Below are positions 40,700 to 50,287 of a stretch of DNA of 58,251 nt, piece by piece. Positions within the stretch are counted from its first letter, which is position 1; every line of letters starts with the position of its first letter. The DNA is taken from the NCBI GenBank assembly GCA_964541605.1, contig CAZIQY010000008.1, positions 1 to 58,251 of the forward strand, written 5' to 3'. Both the position numbers and the translations under genes were made by a program. The notes beneath the pieces are model-generated. The model saw only the letters and a program-made list of their open reading frames with translations, had not been told where the DNA came from and searched no databases. This DNA comes from CAZIQY01 sp964541605 (GTDB lineage Bacteria > Desulfobacterota > Syntrophia > Syntrophales > UBA2185).

Positions 40700-41392
40700 A
40701 TGAAAACTCAAACCCGATCTATTGAAGCTTTAGTCGATGAACAGTTGAAGAAATGGCAACTTCAAACCAAAGAACGAAAAACGGAGAAGAAAAAACCCGG
40801 CCCGGTAATCACCATCTCCAGGGAACCAGGCAGCGGCGGCAGTGAAATCGCCAGACGGCTCGCTAGGGATCTGAACATGGATCTGATCGGCGCTCAAATC
40901 ATCCAGAAAATCGCGGAAAGCGCTGACATGAGCACCAGGGTCATCCATTCCCTTGATGAAAAAGAAGTCTCCACGCGGGACACCTGGCTAGACTCCCTGT
41001 TTGAAACCCGCCACCTGTGGCCCGATCAGTATCTTTACCATCTGACCAAGGTCATTGGAACCATGGGAAGACAGGGCAATTTCGTTATCGTGGGCAGGGG
41101 AGCCCAGTACATCCTCCCGCCTGAAGAGACGTTGCGATTGCGTTTTATCGCCCCCATGGAATTCAAAATCGCAAATATCATGCGGGATTTCGGCGCCTCC
41201 GAGACCGAAGCGGAAAGCTACATCATCAAGACAGACTCCGATCGCCACGCCTATCTGCGAAAGTACTTCAATGCGGATGTGACGGATCCTTCCCATTACG
41301 ACATGGTCATCAACACGGGCAAACTGGGAATAGACGGCACGGTTGAGGCCATCAAGGCGGCTGTTGCCGTCTGGAAGGGCTTGAAAAAGTAA
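40700..41392 (+). CDS. Cytidylate-kinase-like protein
   Basis: The 230-residue P-loop protein has ISREPGSGGSEIARRLAR, a nucleotide loop without the usual Walker lysine, LIGAQIIQKIAE, then FVIVGRGAQYIL, a lid region with DSDRHAYLRKYF and YDMVINTGKLG. These are features of the cytidylate-kinase-like family, whose real substrate is often unknown. A strong AAAGGAGG lies before ATG 40700. It follows the ACT gene by 68 bases and ends with the terminator at 41418-41447. Confidence 0.8.
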   Translation: MKTQTRSIEALVDEQLKKWQLQTKERKTEKKKPGPVITISREPGSGGSEIARRLARDLNMDLIGAQIIQKIAESADMSTRVIHSLDEKEVSTRDTWLDSLFETRHLWPDQYLYHLTKVIGTMGRQGNFVIVGRGAQYILPPEETLRLRFIAPMEFKIANIMRDFGASETEAESYIIKTDSDRHAYLRKYFNADVTDPSHYDMVINTGKLGIDGTVEAIKAAVAVWKGLKK

Positions 41393-41417
41393 TCTACGTC
41401 CGGACAGTTCGTCTCAG

Positions 41418-41447
41418 GTGATGGGGGGAATGAACGCCCCCCATCAC
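41418..41447 (+). terminator. Stem-loop at the end of the paaK-ACT-kinase unit
   Basis: A perfect 11-base inverted repeat (GTGATGGGGGG and CCCCCCATCAC) encloses AATGAACG. The T-run behind it is short (ATTCATTT), so termination may be partial. Confidence 0.65.
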
Positions 41448-41642
41448 ATTCATTTCCGCTTTCTTAAAATATCAATAACCTTTCCGGATTGCAGACTTGC
41501 ATCTCCAGATCCGATACCCGTTTACGATAACCGGGCAAAGAAGCGATACCTGCACCACATAAACGGGACCATTCACAAGAGGACTTTACAATGTGATTAT
41601 CATTCGATACAGTCAACACCGCTTGGTCTTAATCACGGATAT

Positions 41643-42230
41643 ATGATGATGAGCAAATTATTCGACTACCTCTTTTACAGGAAGCGAGTTTGTCCATGGT
41701 GGATATGCTTCACCTTTGACAATGTTCTTCGCAAGCTGTTCCATGATCCGGATCAAATCCTTCGTCCTTATATAAATGAAGGAAGCGTGGTTTTGGATAT
41801 TGGACCGGGGATGGGCTATTTTTCAATCCCCCTGGCAAAGATGGTTGGTGAAAACGGTCGAGTGATTGCGGCGGACATTCAAGAAAGAATGCTCTCTGCA
41901 CTTGAAAAACGGGCGAAACGTTCAGGTGTGCAGCAGCGTATTACGTTGCATCTGTGTTTTTCAGATTCGTTAGGCGTCACGAGCAAGGTCGACTTTATTT
42001 TGGCGTTTTGGATGATGCACGAAGTGCCGGATCAACAACGATTTTTAGCTGAACTGCTTGCTTCGCTAAAAGATAATGGAGCGTTTCTACTGGTTGAACC
42101 GAAAATTCATACTGCAAAAGCAGATTTTGCAGAAACAGTGTATTTGGCTTCGCAAGCCGGATTTACACTGTGCGAGAATCCTGAGATTTTCTTGAGTCGA
42201 TGCGCCTTGTTTAAAAAAGCAAAAAAGTAA
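41643..42230 (+). CDS. Class I SAM-dependent methyltransferase
   Basis: The 195-residue enzyme has motif I VVLDIGPGMGYFSIPLA, the acidic ribose contact in VIAADIQERML, VDFILAFWMMHEVPD as motif III/IV region and FLLVEPKIHT. This is the UbiE/COQ5-like group of small methyltransferases; the substrate is unknown. ATG codons at 41643, 41646 and 41649 are all possible. In-frame sequence upstream to 41418 lacks family similarity. It stands alone, with about 200 bases free on each side. Confidence 0.82.
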   Translation: MMMSKLFDYLFYRKRVCPWWICFTFDNVLRKLFHDPDQILRPYINEGSVVLDIGPGMGYFSIPLAKMVGENGRVIAADIQERMLSALEKRAKRSGVQQRITLHLCFSDSLGVTSKVDFILAFWMMHEVPDQQRFLAELLASLKDNGAFLLVEPKIHTAKADFAETVYLASQAGFTLCENPEIFLSRCALFKKAKK

Positions 42231-42364
42231 ATCAACACAAAGATTGTCAGAATATTGTCCTCCCTTGTCATTCCCGACTTGGAGACTGTGTCATAATAGG
42301 AAAAAATGTCGATTTTTTCTTCCTGAAAGTTGCAATCGAACACGTACGCTAAAGATTCACCATT

Positions 42365-42745
42365 TTATTCAAGATATCGTACAAAAGAAAAGTATTTTCG
42401 TTTGAAGATGAGGGTTATATTTTCCTGAACGAGCACACGGCGGCCTGCTTTAAGAGATCCCATCATCGAACCTTCAATCGTCACCGTTCTGCCGTCGTCA
42501 AGAACGACCATGTCTGCATTCCCGCTGGATTCACCCAACCGTGCCTGTTCACTATCTCTTGAAGTGCCCGGGATCGGTTGCCCGACTGGCCGTGGAGGAT
42601 CTAACACCAGGACATAAAAAATTAACATCACCACGATAATTACGGGTAGCCAGAGAAAAAAGAAACGGTGTCCTTGTCTTTTTTTGGATTCTCGATATTG
42701 TGAAGGACCCGTGTCCCTACTTTTCTGTTTTTTCTGCCGCCTCAC
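42365..42745 (-). CDS. Small single-pass membrane protein
   Basis: The 126-residue product has a very basic cytoplasmic start (about 1-26), one transmembrane helix (FFFLWLPVIIVVMLIFYVL), then a small beta-rich outside domain with VVLDDGRTVTIEGSMMGSL and GRRVLVQENITL. GTG 42745 is preceded by AGAGGT. No family was recognised. The outside domain could be an OB- or SH3-like fold. Confidence 0.55.
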   Translation of the reverse strand: MRRQKKQKSRDTGPSQYRESKKRQGHRFFFLWLPVIIVVMLIFYVLVLDPPRPVGQPIPGTSRDSEQARLGESSGNADMVVLDDGRTVTIEGSMMGSLKAGRRVLVQENITLIFKRKYFSFVRYLE

Positions 42746-43139
42746 TGGTTTACCTCTTTACAACATTTTCTTGATAGCTAATAAATTTAAACTTATCAGA
42801 TGGTTAACGGTAATGTCAAGCAATTCACCATATTTCATTTTTATTGTAGCTTTCAAATCGAAATAGTGGTAGCCAGAAAGTCATAAGTAAAGCCAGAAAT
42901 TAAAAATTCATAAAGTCTTTAACCCTGCGTGAGGGTAGTATAGACTGATTATCGAACCCCCGTTTCTTATAAGAGTGCGGGGGTTTTTCATGACAGTCAC
43001 ACATATACTTGATACTCCTAATTCTCTCAGGTCATAAAATTAAGAAAAGATTTGATTCTTTCATAAAGCCATAAATTCAGCAGTACACAGTTGAAGATAT
43101 TGATATACACTCTTAATCACTAAAGGAGGGGGGGTATCT
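42746..43139. other. Intergenic with an orphan terminator
   Basis: No gene is supported. A plus-strand terminator lies at 42955-42987 with no gene immediately ahead; the methyltransferase stop is over 700 bases upstream. A small ACCCT/AGGGT hairpin lies just before it. Confidence 0.4.
42955..42987 (+). terminator. Rho-independent terminator
   Basis: AACCCCCG pairs with CGGGGGTT across a 16-base loop and is followed by TTT. No gene on the plus strand ends nearby. Confidence 0.7.
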
Positions 43140-43445
43140 ATGTGCAGGAATGCATTATCGTTAGCTTTGATCGTGTTTCTGGTATTTTCTTATATTACCT
43201 CTGTACCCGCTGGGGAACTCTATAAGTGGACGGATAAGGATGGGACGGTTCATTATTCAGATGGTCCGGTTAATATTCCTGATTCCTCAATGGGAAAAGT
43301 AGAATCAACGAATTCTCAATCTAAAAAGTCACACACGACTGGATGGGTGAAATCGTCTGAACTGGAAGGTATGTTGGGCAAGATGAACGAGAATCGTATG
43401 TTCCCCAGCTATCAACCTTGCAAGTGCAAACTCATTCCCATCTGA
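43140..43445 (+). CDS. Secreted DUF4124-type protein
   Basis: The 101-residue product has a signal peptide (about 1-25, ending PAG) and then ELYKWTDKDGTVHYSDGP, the hallmark of DUF4124 domains found in many proteobacterial envelope proteins. The C-terminus ends with a CKCKL pair. AAAGGAGG precedes the ATG closely. Function of the family is unknown. Confidence 0.75.
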   Translation: MCRNALSLALIVFLVFSYITSVPAGELYKWTDKDGTVHYSDGPVNIPDSSMGKVESTNSQSKKSHTTGWVKSSELEGMLGKMNENRMFPSYQPCKCKLIPI

Positions 43446-43763
43446 GAAGGTTTATGATACCGTACGAGTTATTGAACAAAGCAGTGGGAAGAGGATCTAC
43501 TCTACAAACCATGTTCTCTGGCATCAGGTGTAACACAGATTCACTCCTCCCATTTCACCCCGGCGTCCCAGGGTATTTTGGAACATTCATTGACCCATAA
43601 GAACACAAGGTGTAGCCAAGGTTCAGATTAGAAATCAATTTGACACCGTATGTTAAACTCCCCGGCTGCGGGGGGCCCGAAATAAAAATGGTTAATCGGA
43701 ATTAGAGTCGCCGCAGGACTCTCTCAACCCATGAGTTACTTCTCAACCGTACTGGGGATATCT
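43446..43763. other. Intergenic with two small hairpins
   Basis: No gene is supported. CCCCGGCTGCGGGG (43660-43673) and GAGTC-GCCGCAG-GACTC (43705-43721) are small hairpins ahead of the next gene; they could shape its leader. Confidence 0.35.
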
Positions 43764-44414
43764 ATGATAAAAGTGTTTTTGAACTTCATGATCATAATGT
43801 ACTTCTTGGGAAGTGGTTTATGTTTCGCTGCCGGTGTGAATACACAAGAATTCATTAAGACCGCAACGATCTCGTATAAAACTCAATTTTCCGTCGACAC
43901 AAACTTAACAACATGGAACAAAATGATGGATAACCTTATTCTCTTTGGAAAGCTTTGGGAATTATACGGATTTCAACCTGTCTATAAAATGACACGCAAG
44001 GGCTCGCATATTCACATAGCTGATGACACTGGAATCAAGGGAGACCTCGTCACCACCGCTTCATCCCAAAACAGGAAAATCTTTTATGCGAGAGGGAATA
44101 TTGACCATTGGGCCATACCGTCATTTATTGCCGCGAATGTTGTTTTTATAGTCGATTATCAATACTCTCAGAATCGGATTGATGGGAAAATAGCAATTTA
44201 TGTTAAAGGTGATAATAGCATCCCCGATTTATTGGTGTGGATGGTCTCTGACAGGCTATTGGTGCGTATCGAAAGTAGATTTGCGAAGAACATGGCAGAC
44301 GTTAAAAAGATTATTTTCGATATAATGAATGCTCCGGATAAACCCCGAAGAATGCTGACCGGTGAAATGTTGACTGATTTTAACAGCCTGTTTGGAAAAC
44401 CGCCTGAGAAATAA
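43764..44414 (+). CDS. Secreted hypothetical protein
   Basis: The 216-residue product has an N-terminal signal peptide (FLNFMIIMYFLGSGLCFAAG) followed by a mixed alpha/beta domain with WELYGFQPVYKMTRKG, AIPSFIAANVVFIVDYQ and ALDD-free basic C-terminus. No family was recognised. ATG 43764 is chosen because GGGGAT precedes it; ATG 43731 has no ribosome site. It converges with rtcB after 12 bases. Confidence 0.5.
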   Translation: MIKVFLNFMIIMYFLGSGLCFAAGVNTQEFIKTATISYKTQFSVDTNLTTWNKMMDNLILFGKLWELYGFQPVYKMTRKGSHIHIADDTGIKGDLVTTASSQNRKIFYARGNIDHWAIPSFIAANVVFIVDYQYSQNRIDGKIAIYVKGDNSIPDLLVWMVSDRLLVRIESRFAKNMADVKKIIFDIMNAPDKPRRMLTGEMLTDFNSLFGKPPEK

Positions 44415-44426
44415 TGCTTTTTGCTT

Positions 44427-45863
44427 TTATCCCTTGATACAGCCGAGGGCGCGGAGTTTTGCCACTTTTTTTGAGATGCCGGCCCTGTGTACCACATCCA
44501 CCACCCGATCCAGATCTTTATAGGCCTCCGGCATCTCTTCGCTTAGGGTACCTTTCCCGCTTGCGATGACGATGATCCCTTGTGCTGCCAGCTCTTTCGT
44601 GATGGACCTTCCTCTGCCGGCTTTCATCGCCTGGGTGCGGCTCATGACGCGCCCGGCGCCGTGGCAGGTGCTTCCGAAGGTCTCGGCAAAAGCTTTTTCG
44701 GTTCCCGCGAGCACATAGGAGCCCGTTCCCATATCACCGGGAATCAACACCGGCTGACCCGTCTTCCGGTACTGCGCCGGGAGGGCGGCATGTCCCGGGG
44801 GAAACGCCCGTGTTGCTCCTTTCCGGTGGACGCACAGAGTGGCTTCCTTTCCATCGACGACAAACTGTTCGATCTTGGCGATGTTGTGGCAGACATCATA
44901 AAGAAGACGCATGCCGAGTTCACGGGGGACCTTCTTCAGAACTTTCTCGAAAGTCTCCTGCGTCCAATGCATCAGCATCTGACGGTTGGCCCATGCATAA
45001 TTGGCGGCACATGCCATGGCGGCAAGGTACTCTTTTCCACGGGGTGAATCCAGATAGGCACAGGCGAGCTGTCTGTCCGGGAGAGAAATTCCCAGGTCTC
45101 CGATATGTTTCACCATCCTGGCCAGATAATCGTCACAGACCTGATATCCCAGGCCGCGGGAACCACTGTGAATGAGAACGGCAATCTGATTTTTTTCCAG
45201 CCCGAAGGCGGCTGCCGCTTTCTCGTCATATATTTCCTCAACGACTTCGATCTCCAGAAAATGGTTCCCTGACCCCAGTGTGCCCAGTTGTTCTCTTCCT
45301 CTCTCTATGGCCCTGGCGCTGACCGTATCAGGATCGGCGCCTGCCATCGTCCCCCTGTCTTCCGTCGTGTCCAGATCCGCTTCCGATCCATATCCGTGAT
45401 GGACGGCCCACTTTGATCCTTCTACAAGAACCTTCTTTTCTTCATTGGCTGAGAGCTTCAGGACTCCCTTTGAACCCACCCCGGAAGGGATATCGTTAAA
45501 CAGGGACCTTATGAGATCCGGTATGTGACTCTGAACATCTTCATAAGCAAGGCGGGTAGTCACCAGCCTGCATCCGCAATTAATGTCATAACCAACGCCG
45601 CCGGGAGAAATAATGCCGTCTTTAAGATCAAAAGCCGCGACACCTCCTATCGGGAAGCCGTACCCCCAGTGTATATCCGGCATGGCCAGTGAATATTTCA
45701 CGATTCCGGGCAGATGCGCCACGTTCGCCACCTGCTTCGGGCTCTCATCGGTGCCCATTTCCTTGATCAGCCGGTCGCTTGAATAGATGATCCCCGGAAC
45801 CTTCATGCCACCCGTTTGGGGAATCATCCAGCGACAGTCATCCATTTTTCTCAGGTCAGACAT
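44427..45863 (-). CDS. rtcB: RNA-splicing ligase RtcB
   Basis: The 478-residue GTP-dependent RNA ligase joins 2',3'-cyclic phosphate or 3'-phosphate ends to 5'-hydroxyl ends. It shows the metal-site motifs GGVGYDINCGCRLV, GSGNHFLEIEVV, HSGSRGLGYQV, DVCHNIAKIE and the guanylylated histidine region FGSTCHGAGRVMSR. Length is normal. It overlaps its helper archease by eight bases, so both are made together, probably for RNA repair under stress. Confidence 0.96.
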   Translation of the reverse strand: MSDLRKMDDCRWMIPQTGGMKVPGIIYSSDRLIKEMGTDESPKQVANVAHLPGIVKYSLAMPDIHWGYGFPIGGVAAFDLKDGIISPGGVGYDINCGCRLVTTRLAYEDVQSHIPDLIRSLFNDIPSGVGSKGVLKLSANEEKKVLVEGSKWAVHHGYGSEADLDTTEDRGTMAGADPDTVSARAIERGREQLGTLGSGNHFLEIEVVEEIYDEKAAAAFGLEKNQIAVLIHSGSRGLGYQVCDDYLARMVKHIGDLGISLPDRQLACAYLDSPRGKEYLAAMACAANYAWANRQMLMHWTQETFEKVLKKVPRELGMRLLYDVCHNIAKIEQFVVDGKEATLCVHRKGATRAFPPGHAALPAQYRKTGQPVLIPGDMGTGSYVLAGTEKAFAETFGSTCHGAGRVMSRTQAMKAGRGRSITKELAAQGIIVIASGKGTLSEEMPEAYKDLDRVVDVVHRAGISKKVAKLRALGCIKG

Positions 45864-46275
45864 CGAAAATCACCCTGCCCGTCCATCCATCCGGAGTTTC
45901 CCTCACACTGATCTGGTGATAGGTCACCGCCTTGATTTCCGCGTTGATCCTGTGATGCACCGGATCGAAATGCTCACCGGAAACGTTTGCCTCCAGATTA
46001 TACGGAGCTATCTTGCCAATCGAATATTCTTTCAGAAGCAATCCTTCACCGTTAAACAGATACAGGATTTCACGCAGATAGTTCACTAAAAGGTCTTCCC
46101 AGCCGGACCCATCTATGACAACCTGTCTTTCCTCGGCCGCCTTGACGAAACGGAGGTCTGTGATGATATCAAAGACGGCGAATGCAGCATTGGCAAACAA
46201 TTCCGGTAATGTTTTTCCGTATATTTCTACCCCCAGATCCGCCGTGTGATCAAATATGGTGTATCTTTTTGCCAT
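45856..46275 (-). CDS. Archease, RtcB cofactor
   Basis: The 139-residue protein starts with the archease signature FDHTADLGVEIYG and continues with LFANAAFAVFDIITD and a C-terminal VTYHQISVRETPDGW. Archease speeds metal- and GTP-dependent activation of RtcB, letting it make many turnovers. Overlap with rtcB confirms the partnership. Confidence 0.93.
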   Translation of the reverse strand: MAKRYTIFDHTADLGVEIYGKTLPELFANAAFAVFDIITDLRFVKAAEERQVVIDGSGWEDLLVNYLREILYLFNGEGLLLKEYSIGKIAPYNLEANVSGEHFDPVHHRINAEIKAVTYHQISVRETPDGWTGRVIFDV

Positions 46276-46349
46276 GCTTCAGCCCGCACAATCGGAATTG
46301 ACGGTTTCGAAAAAAATCAAAAATAATAGGTGCTTCCCTGTTTTACGAA

Positions 46350-48875
46350 TTATACGGTATCGTTATCCGGGCCGCCGGCTTCATCAAGAACGTCATCCGC
46401 CATCTCTTCCGCCGCATTTTCCATCGGGCCGCCATTGTCCTTCTCTTCCGCCTCCCGTTCGGCACGGGCGACACCGACAAGTTTCTCGTCGGGATCAATC
46501 TCGATCAATTTCACTCCCTGGGTGCTCCGGTGGATCAGAGGCACCTCCGCAACCCTCATGCGGATGATCTTGCCGGCATTGCTGATCAGCACGATGTCCT
46601 CCTCGCCCGTCACTTGGAGTACTCCGGATACATTCCCAACCTTGGTTACGGTTTTCAGATTGATGATACCCGTCCCGCCTCGATTCTGCTGCCGGTACTC
46701 TTCCACAGGAGTGCGCTTCCCGTACCCGCATTCGGAAACGGTCATGATGGCGTTCCCCTCCGTCGGTATCTCCATGCCGACGACGGCATCATCATCGTCC
46801 ATACGGATGCCGATCACGCCCCGGGCCGTTCTTCCCATGTCCCGGACGTCACCCTCATGGAAACGGATGGATTGCCCTTTCCGGGTTCCTAAAAAGACGT
46901 CCTGATCTCCCAGCGTCAATTGAACATCGATAAGTTCGTCTCCCTCATCAATCGAGATGGCGATGATTCCTCCGGATCGCGGGTTCGAATAGGCCGCCAG
47001 ATCGGTCTTCTTGACAATGCCTTTCCTGGTCACCATAATCACATATTTCCCTTCGATAAATTCCCTGACAGGCAGAATCGCCGCAACCCGTTCTCCCTGT
47101 GACAGATTAACCAGATTGACGATAGCCTTTCCCTTGGCCGCCCGCCCGGCCTGGGGGAGCTGATACACCTTCAGCCAGTACACACGCCCCATATTCGTAA
47201 AAATCAGGATATAGTGATGGGTGGATGCGATAAATATCTTCTCGACAAAATCCTCTTCCTTGGTCCCCATACCCACCTTTCCCTTGCCGCCCCGGCGCTG
47301 GCTTCTGTATAGGCTGGCAGGGTTCCTTTTAATGTAGCCGTAATGAGACACGGTCACCACCATGTCCTCCTCAACGATCATATCCTCAATATCAATATCA
47401 TCCACGCTCGCCACTATCTCCGTGCGTCGCTCATCGCCGTACTTTTTCCTGATCTCCTCCAGTTCCGACACGATGATATCGAGCACCTTCTTCGGATCAT
47501 CCAGAATACCCTGCAACGTTTCGATCAACCGGGACAGATCTCTGTACTCCTCAAGAATCTTGTCCCGTTCGAGCCCCGTGAGCCTCTGCAGCCGCATTTC
47601 CAGAATGGCCTTCGCCTGAATTTCCGAAAGACCAAACCTCTCGGAGAGGGCCTGCGAGGCCTCCTGGGGGCTCTTGGATTTCTTGATGAGCTGAACCACG
47701 GCATCAATATGGTTGAGGGCGATGATCAGTCCTTCCAGGATGTGGGCTCTTTCCCTCGCTTTTCGAAGATCGAATATCGTCCTGCGAGTGATGACTTCCT
47801 TCCGGAAATCCACAAACTTCTGCAGGACCTCTTTCAAATTGAGAACCTTCGGCTGGTTACGGTCAATTGCCAGCATGATAACACTGAAATTTGTCTCCAT
47901 CTGAGTATGTTTGTAAAGCTGGTTGAGAATCACACCGGAGGGCTCGTCCTTCTTGATGTCTATGACGATCCGGATCCCTTCCCGGTCCGACTCGTCCCGA
48001 AGATCGGAAATGCCTTCCATCTTTTTCTCTTTCACCAGTTCGGAAATTTTCTCGATCAGATTGGCCTTGTTCACAAGATACGGAAGTTCCGTGACGATGA
48101 TGCTCTCCCGGTCGTTTCTCGCGTTCCTCTCGATGATCGCCCTGGCCCTCATGCGGATGGAACCCCTGCCCGTCTGGTAGGCGGAGACGATCCCTTCTCT
48201 TCCGTTGATAAAACCGGTCGTCGGGAAATCCGGGCCTTTGATATGGAACATTAGATCTTCAATCGTGATCTCCGGATTACGGATCAGGGCGGTGGTCCCG
48301 TCAATGAGTTCACTCAGGTTATGGGGTGGAATGTTCGTGGCCACACCTACCGCAATCCCCGAAGTGCCGTTCAGGAGCAGCGCGGGAAGCCGTGCAGGCA
48401 GGACCGTCGGCTCCTCCAGGGAGGAGTCGTAATTGGGGACAAAATCTACCGTTTCTTTTTCCAGATCGGCGAGCATCTCCTCGGCAAGCCTGTCCATCCG
48501 GATCTCGGTGTATCTCATTGCAGCAGGCGGATCTCCATCGACGCTTCCGAAATTCCCCTGTCCGTCAATCAGGGGGTAACGCATGGAGAAGTCCTGGGCC
48601 ATTCGAACGATGGTATCATAGGCGGCGGCATCGCCGTGGGGATGATACTTGCCGATGATATCCCCGACGATCCTGGCGGATTTCTTATAGGCCTTGTTCC
48701 AGACGTTTCCCATCTCCGACATGGCGTAGAGAACCCGGCGATGGACCGGCTTCATGCCGTCCCGGACGTCCGGTATGGCACGGCCGATAATCACGCTCAT
48801 CGCGTAATCCATGTAGGATTTTTTCATTTCGTCTTCGATGTTGATGGGAATGTTCTTCTGGTAAAGCTGCTCCAT
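46350..48875 (-). CDS. gyrA: DNA gyrase subunit A
   Basis: The product (about 841 residues) cuts and rejoins DNA in gyrase. The winged-helix region has DGMKPVHRRVLYAM and KSARIVGDIIGKYHPHGD; the catalytic tyrosine is in AAMRYTEIRM. The gyrase-specific GyrA box QRRGGKGK is present in the C-terminal beta-pinwheel, separating it from ParC. The tail is acidic. Start ATG 48875 has GAGGG upstream; a TTG at 48884 is possible. It lies about 2 kb from gyrB, separated by small genes rather than adjacent. Confidence 0.96.
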   Translation of the reverse strand: MEQLYQKNIPINIEDEMKKSYMDYAMSVIIGRAIPDVRDGMKPVHRRVLYAMSEMGNVWNKAYKKSARIVGDIIGKYHPHGDAAAYDTIVRMAQDFSMRYPLIDGQGNFGSVDGDPPAAMRYTEIRMDRLAEEMLADLEKETVDFVPNYDSSLEEPTVLPARLPALLLNGTSGIAVGVATNIPPHNLSELIDGTTALIRNPEITIEDLMFHIKGPDFPTTGFINGREGIVSAYQTGRGSIRMRARAIIERNARNDRESIIVTELPYLVNKANLIEKISELVKEKKMEGISDLRDESDREGIRIVIDIKKDEPSGVILNQLYKHTQMETNFSVIMLAIDRNQPKVLNLKEVLQKFVDFRKEVITRRTIFDLRKARERAHILEGLIIALNHIDAVVQLIKKSKSPQEASQALSERFGLSEIQAKAILEMRLQRLTGLERDKILEEYRDLSRLIETLQGILDDPKKVLDIIVSELEEIRKKYGDERRTEIVASVDDIDIEDMIVEEDMVVTVSHYGYIKRNPASLYRSQRRGGKGKVGMGTKEEDFVEKIFIASTHHYILIFTNMGRVYWLKVYQLPQAGRAAKGKAIVNLVNLSQGERVAAILPVREFIEGKYVIMVTRKGIVKKTDLAAYSNPRSGGIIAISIDEGDELIDVQLTLGDQDVFLGTRKGQSIRFHEGDVRDMGRTARGVIGIRMDDDDAVVGMEIPTEGNAIMTVSECGYGKRTPVEEYRQQNRGGTGIINLKTVTKVGNVSGVLQVTGEEDIVLISNAGKIIRMRVAEVPLIHRSTQGVKLIEIDPDEKLVGVARAEREAEEKDNGGPMENAAEEMADDVLDEAGGPDNDTV

Positions 48876-49014
48876 AATTCTCAAGCCCTCGTCGTGCGAT
48901 TTTACTTCGAAAAAGTTCTGTAATTTCAGCTGCTAATGCGGCAGTTGTTTTATATAAACATATACCATTTTTTGCCAGATAAGTCCCGTTATTTTTCTCT
49001 CAACTATTTTTACC

Positions 49015-49043
49015 TTGACGTGATATGACCGGTGCTATATAAA
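49015..49043 (+). promoter_or_regulatory. Sigma-70-type promoter for the ACT gene
   Basis: TTGACG (49015-49020), 17 bases, then TATAAA (49038-49043). The transcript would carry a leader of about 180 bases before ATG 49227, long enough for further control, though no known riboswitch was recognised in it. Confidence 0.6.
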
Positions 49044-49226
49044 TAATATCACTAAGCATCTGATAGATTCTCCATCGATGTTCCTTCTCGTACAGTCGTC
49101 ACTCACGCGATTATATCTTATACGGCTACGGCGCCTTGTAAGTACCAGGTTATCTCAATAAAATTGAATCAGCGATCAGACGTCAACATCACAATAACAT
49201 TTCTCTCATATAAAGGAGGTGACGAG

Positions 49227-49652
49227 ATGCTAAAGAAAGCGATGATGACAAAACAGATCTCCGTGACAGTGATCAATAAGATTGGCGTGCTGGACATCAT
49301 GGCAGGGTACCTGGCGGATCGCGGCATTAACATCGAGGCGGTTGCAGGCTATGAAATACCGGGATCTGACCAGGCTGTCATTTCGCTGGTCGTAGACAAT
49401 ACCCTGAAAGCCATCGAGGCGATAAACAAGAGAGGTTTTGGCGCCATTGAGGAAGACGATGTGATTCTGGTCGAACTCGACAACAAGCCGGGGGCATTGA
49501 AGACAGTTACAAGTTTATTGGCACACAAGGACATAAACATCAGCTATCTCTATGCCACTGCGAGCTTGGAGCCGTCTCCCGTCAGGGTGATTCTGTCCAC
49601 CAGTGATAACAAAGCGGCCTTCGTAACGTTGAAAAAATCCGCAACGCAATAG
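49227..49652 (+). CDS. Tandem ACT-domain protein 2
   Basis: The 141-residue protein has two ACT domains: ISVTVINKIGVLDIMAGYLA with DRGINIEAVAGYEI, then VELDNKPGALKTVTSLLAHK with DINISYLYATAS. It binds small ligands, probably amino acids. ATG 49227 has AAAGGAGG upstream. It stands alone downstream of its own promoter, divergent from gyrA. It is similar in size and layout to the protein at 40200-40631. Confidence 0.8.
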   Translation: MLKKAMMTKQISVTVINKIGVLDIMAGYLADRGINIEAVAGYEIPGSDQAVISLVVDNTLKAIEAINKRGFGAIEEDDVILVELDNKPGALKTVTSLLAHKDINISYLYATASLEPSPVRVILSTSDNKAAFVTLKKSATQ

Positions 49653-49916
49653 AGGGGTTCTTCGAATCTCCAGGTTGACCGGACGGCGCTCTAAAAAAAT
49701 ATCGACGCGTCGATACGGCTTATCTGTCTGATATTGATGAACAATAGGCGAGCGTGAAAAAAATTTACAGGGTCTTCTTTTGCCCATCGGAAAAGATCAG
49801 CGATATGCAAAACAGGAGATAGGGCCGGGGAGGTCGAAGAAGGAACAGAAACAAAAAATGGTATTATGGCCATAGTGTTTTCTACGTCTGCACCGTTGAG
49901 GGGAGATATTTTTTAA
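49653..49916. other. Intergenic, no gene seen
   Basis: No convincing coding frame on either strand and no clear terminator were seen here. Confidence 0.45.
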
Positions 49917-49933
49917 TTTGACAACCAGTCAAA
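49917..49933. promoter_or_regulatory. Palindromic operator-like site before mntA
   Basis: TTTGAC-AACCA-GTCAAA is a perfect inverted repeat. It overlaps TTGACA (49918-49923), a possible -35 with TAAATA further on, about 64 bases before the nucleotidyltransferase gene. This fits the self-repression typical of toxin-antitoxin operons. Confidence 0.4.
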
Positions 49934-49996
49934 ATTAATAAATAATTTTACTCAACGAACCATAATTAGAAAATAGGAAGATTGTAAGGGAATGGC

Positions 49997-50287
49997 ATGG
50001 ATGTTCATGAACTGTTAAGGGAAAAGCGCGACGATATTCTGCAAATTGCTACTACGCATGGCGTAACCAAAATCCGCATTTTGGGGTCAACAGCTCAGGG
50101 CGAATCGAGAGAGGATAGCGACATCGATTTTCTCATCGAAGTCAATGGTCCGACCACTCCATGGTTTCCAGGCAGCCTGGTAGCAGATCTTGAGAAGCTT
50201 TTGGGACGGCGTGTGGCTGTCGTTGAACCGGAGACAATTCGGGAACCGCTCCGAGAGCGTATCCTGCAAGAGGCGATTCCGTTGTGA
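49997..50287 (+). CDS. mntA: MntA-type minimal nucleotidyltransferase antitoxin
   Basis: The 96-residue protein is a minimal nucleotidyltransferase with the GSTAQGESREDSDIDFLIE active site (GSX10DXD, with catalytic aspartates), followed by a small helical part. In MntA-HepT modules this enzyme AMPylates and silences the HEPN RNase HepT. Its stop overlaps the GTG start of the hepT remnant, the usual coupling. The key residues look intact even though the toxin is not, so it may be a solitary survivor. Confidence 0.87.
   Translation: MDVHELLREKRDDILQIATTHGVTKIRILGSTAQGESREDSDIDFLIEVNGPTTPWFPGSLVADLEKLLGRRVAVVEPETIREPLRERILQEAIPL

Noticed and set aside
47343..48254. Plus-strand open frame inside gyrA
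   Set aside because: gyrA is unmistakable on the minus strand.
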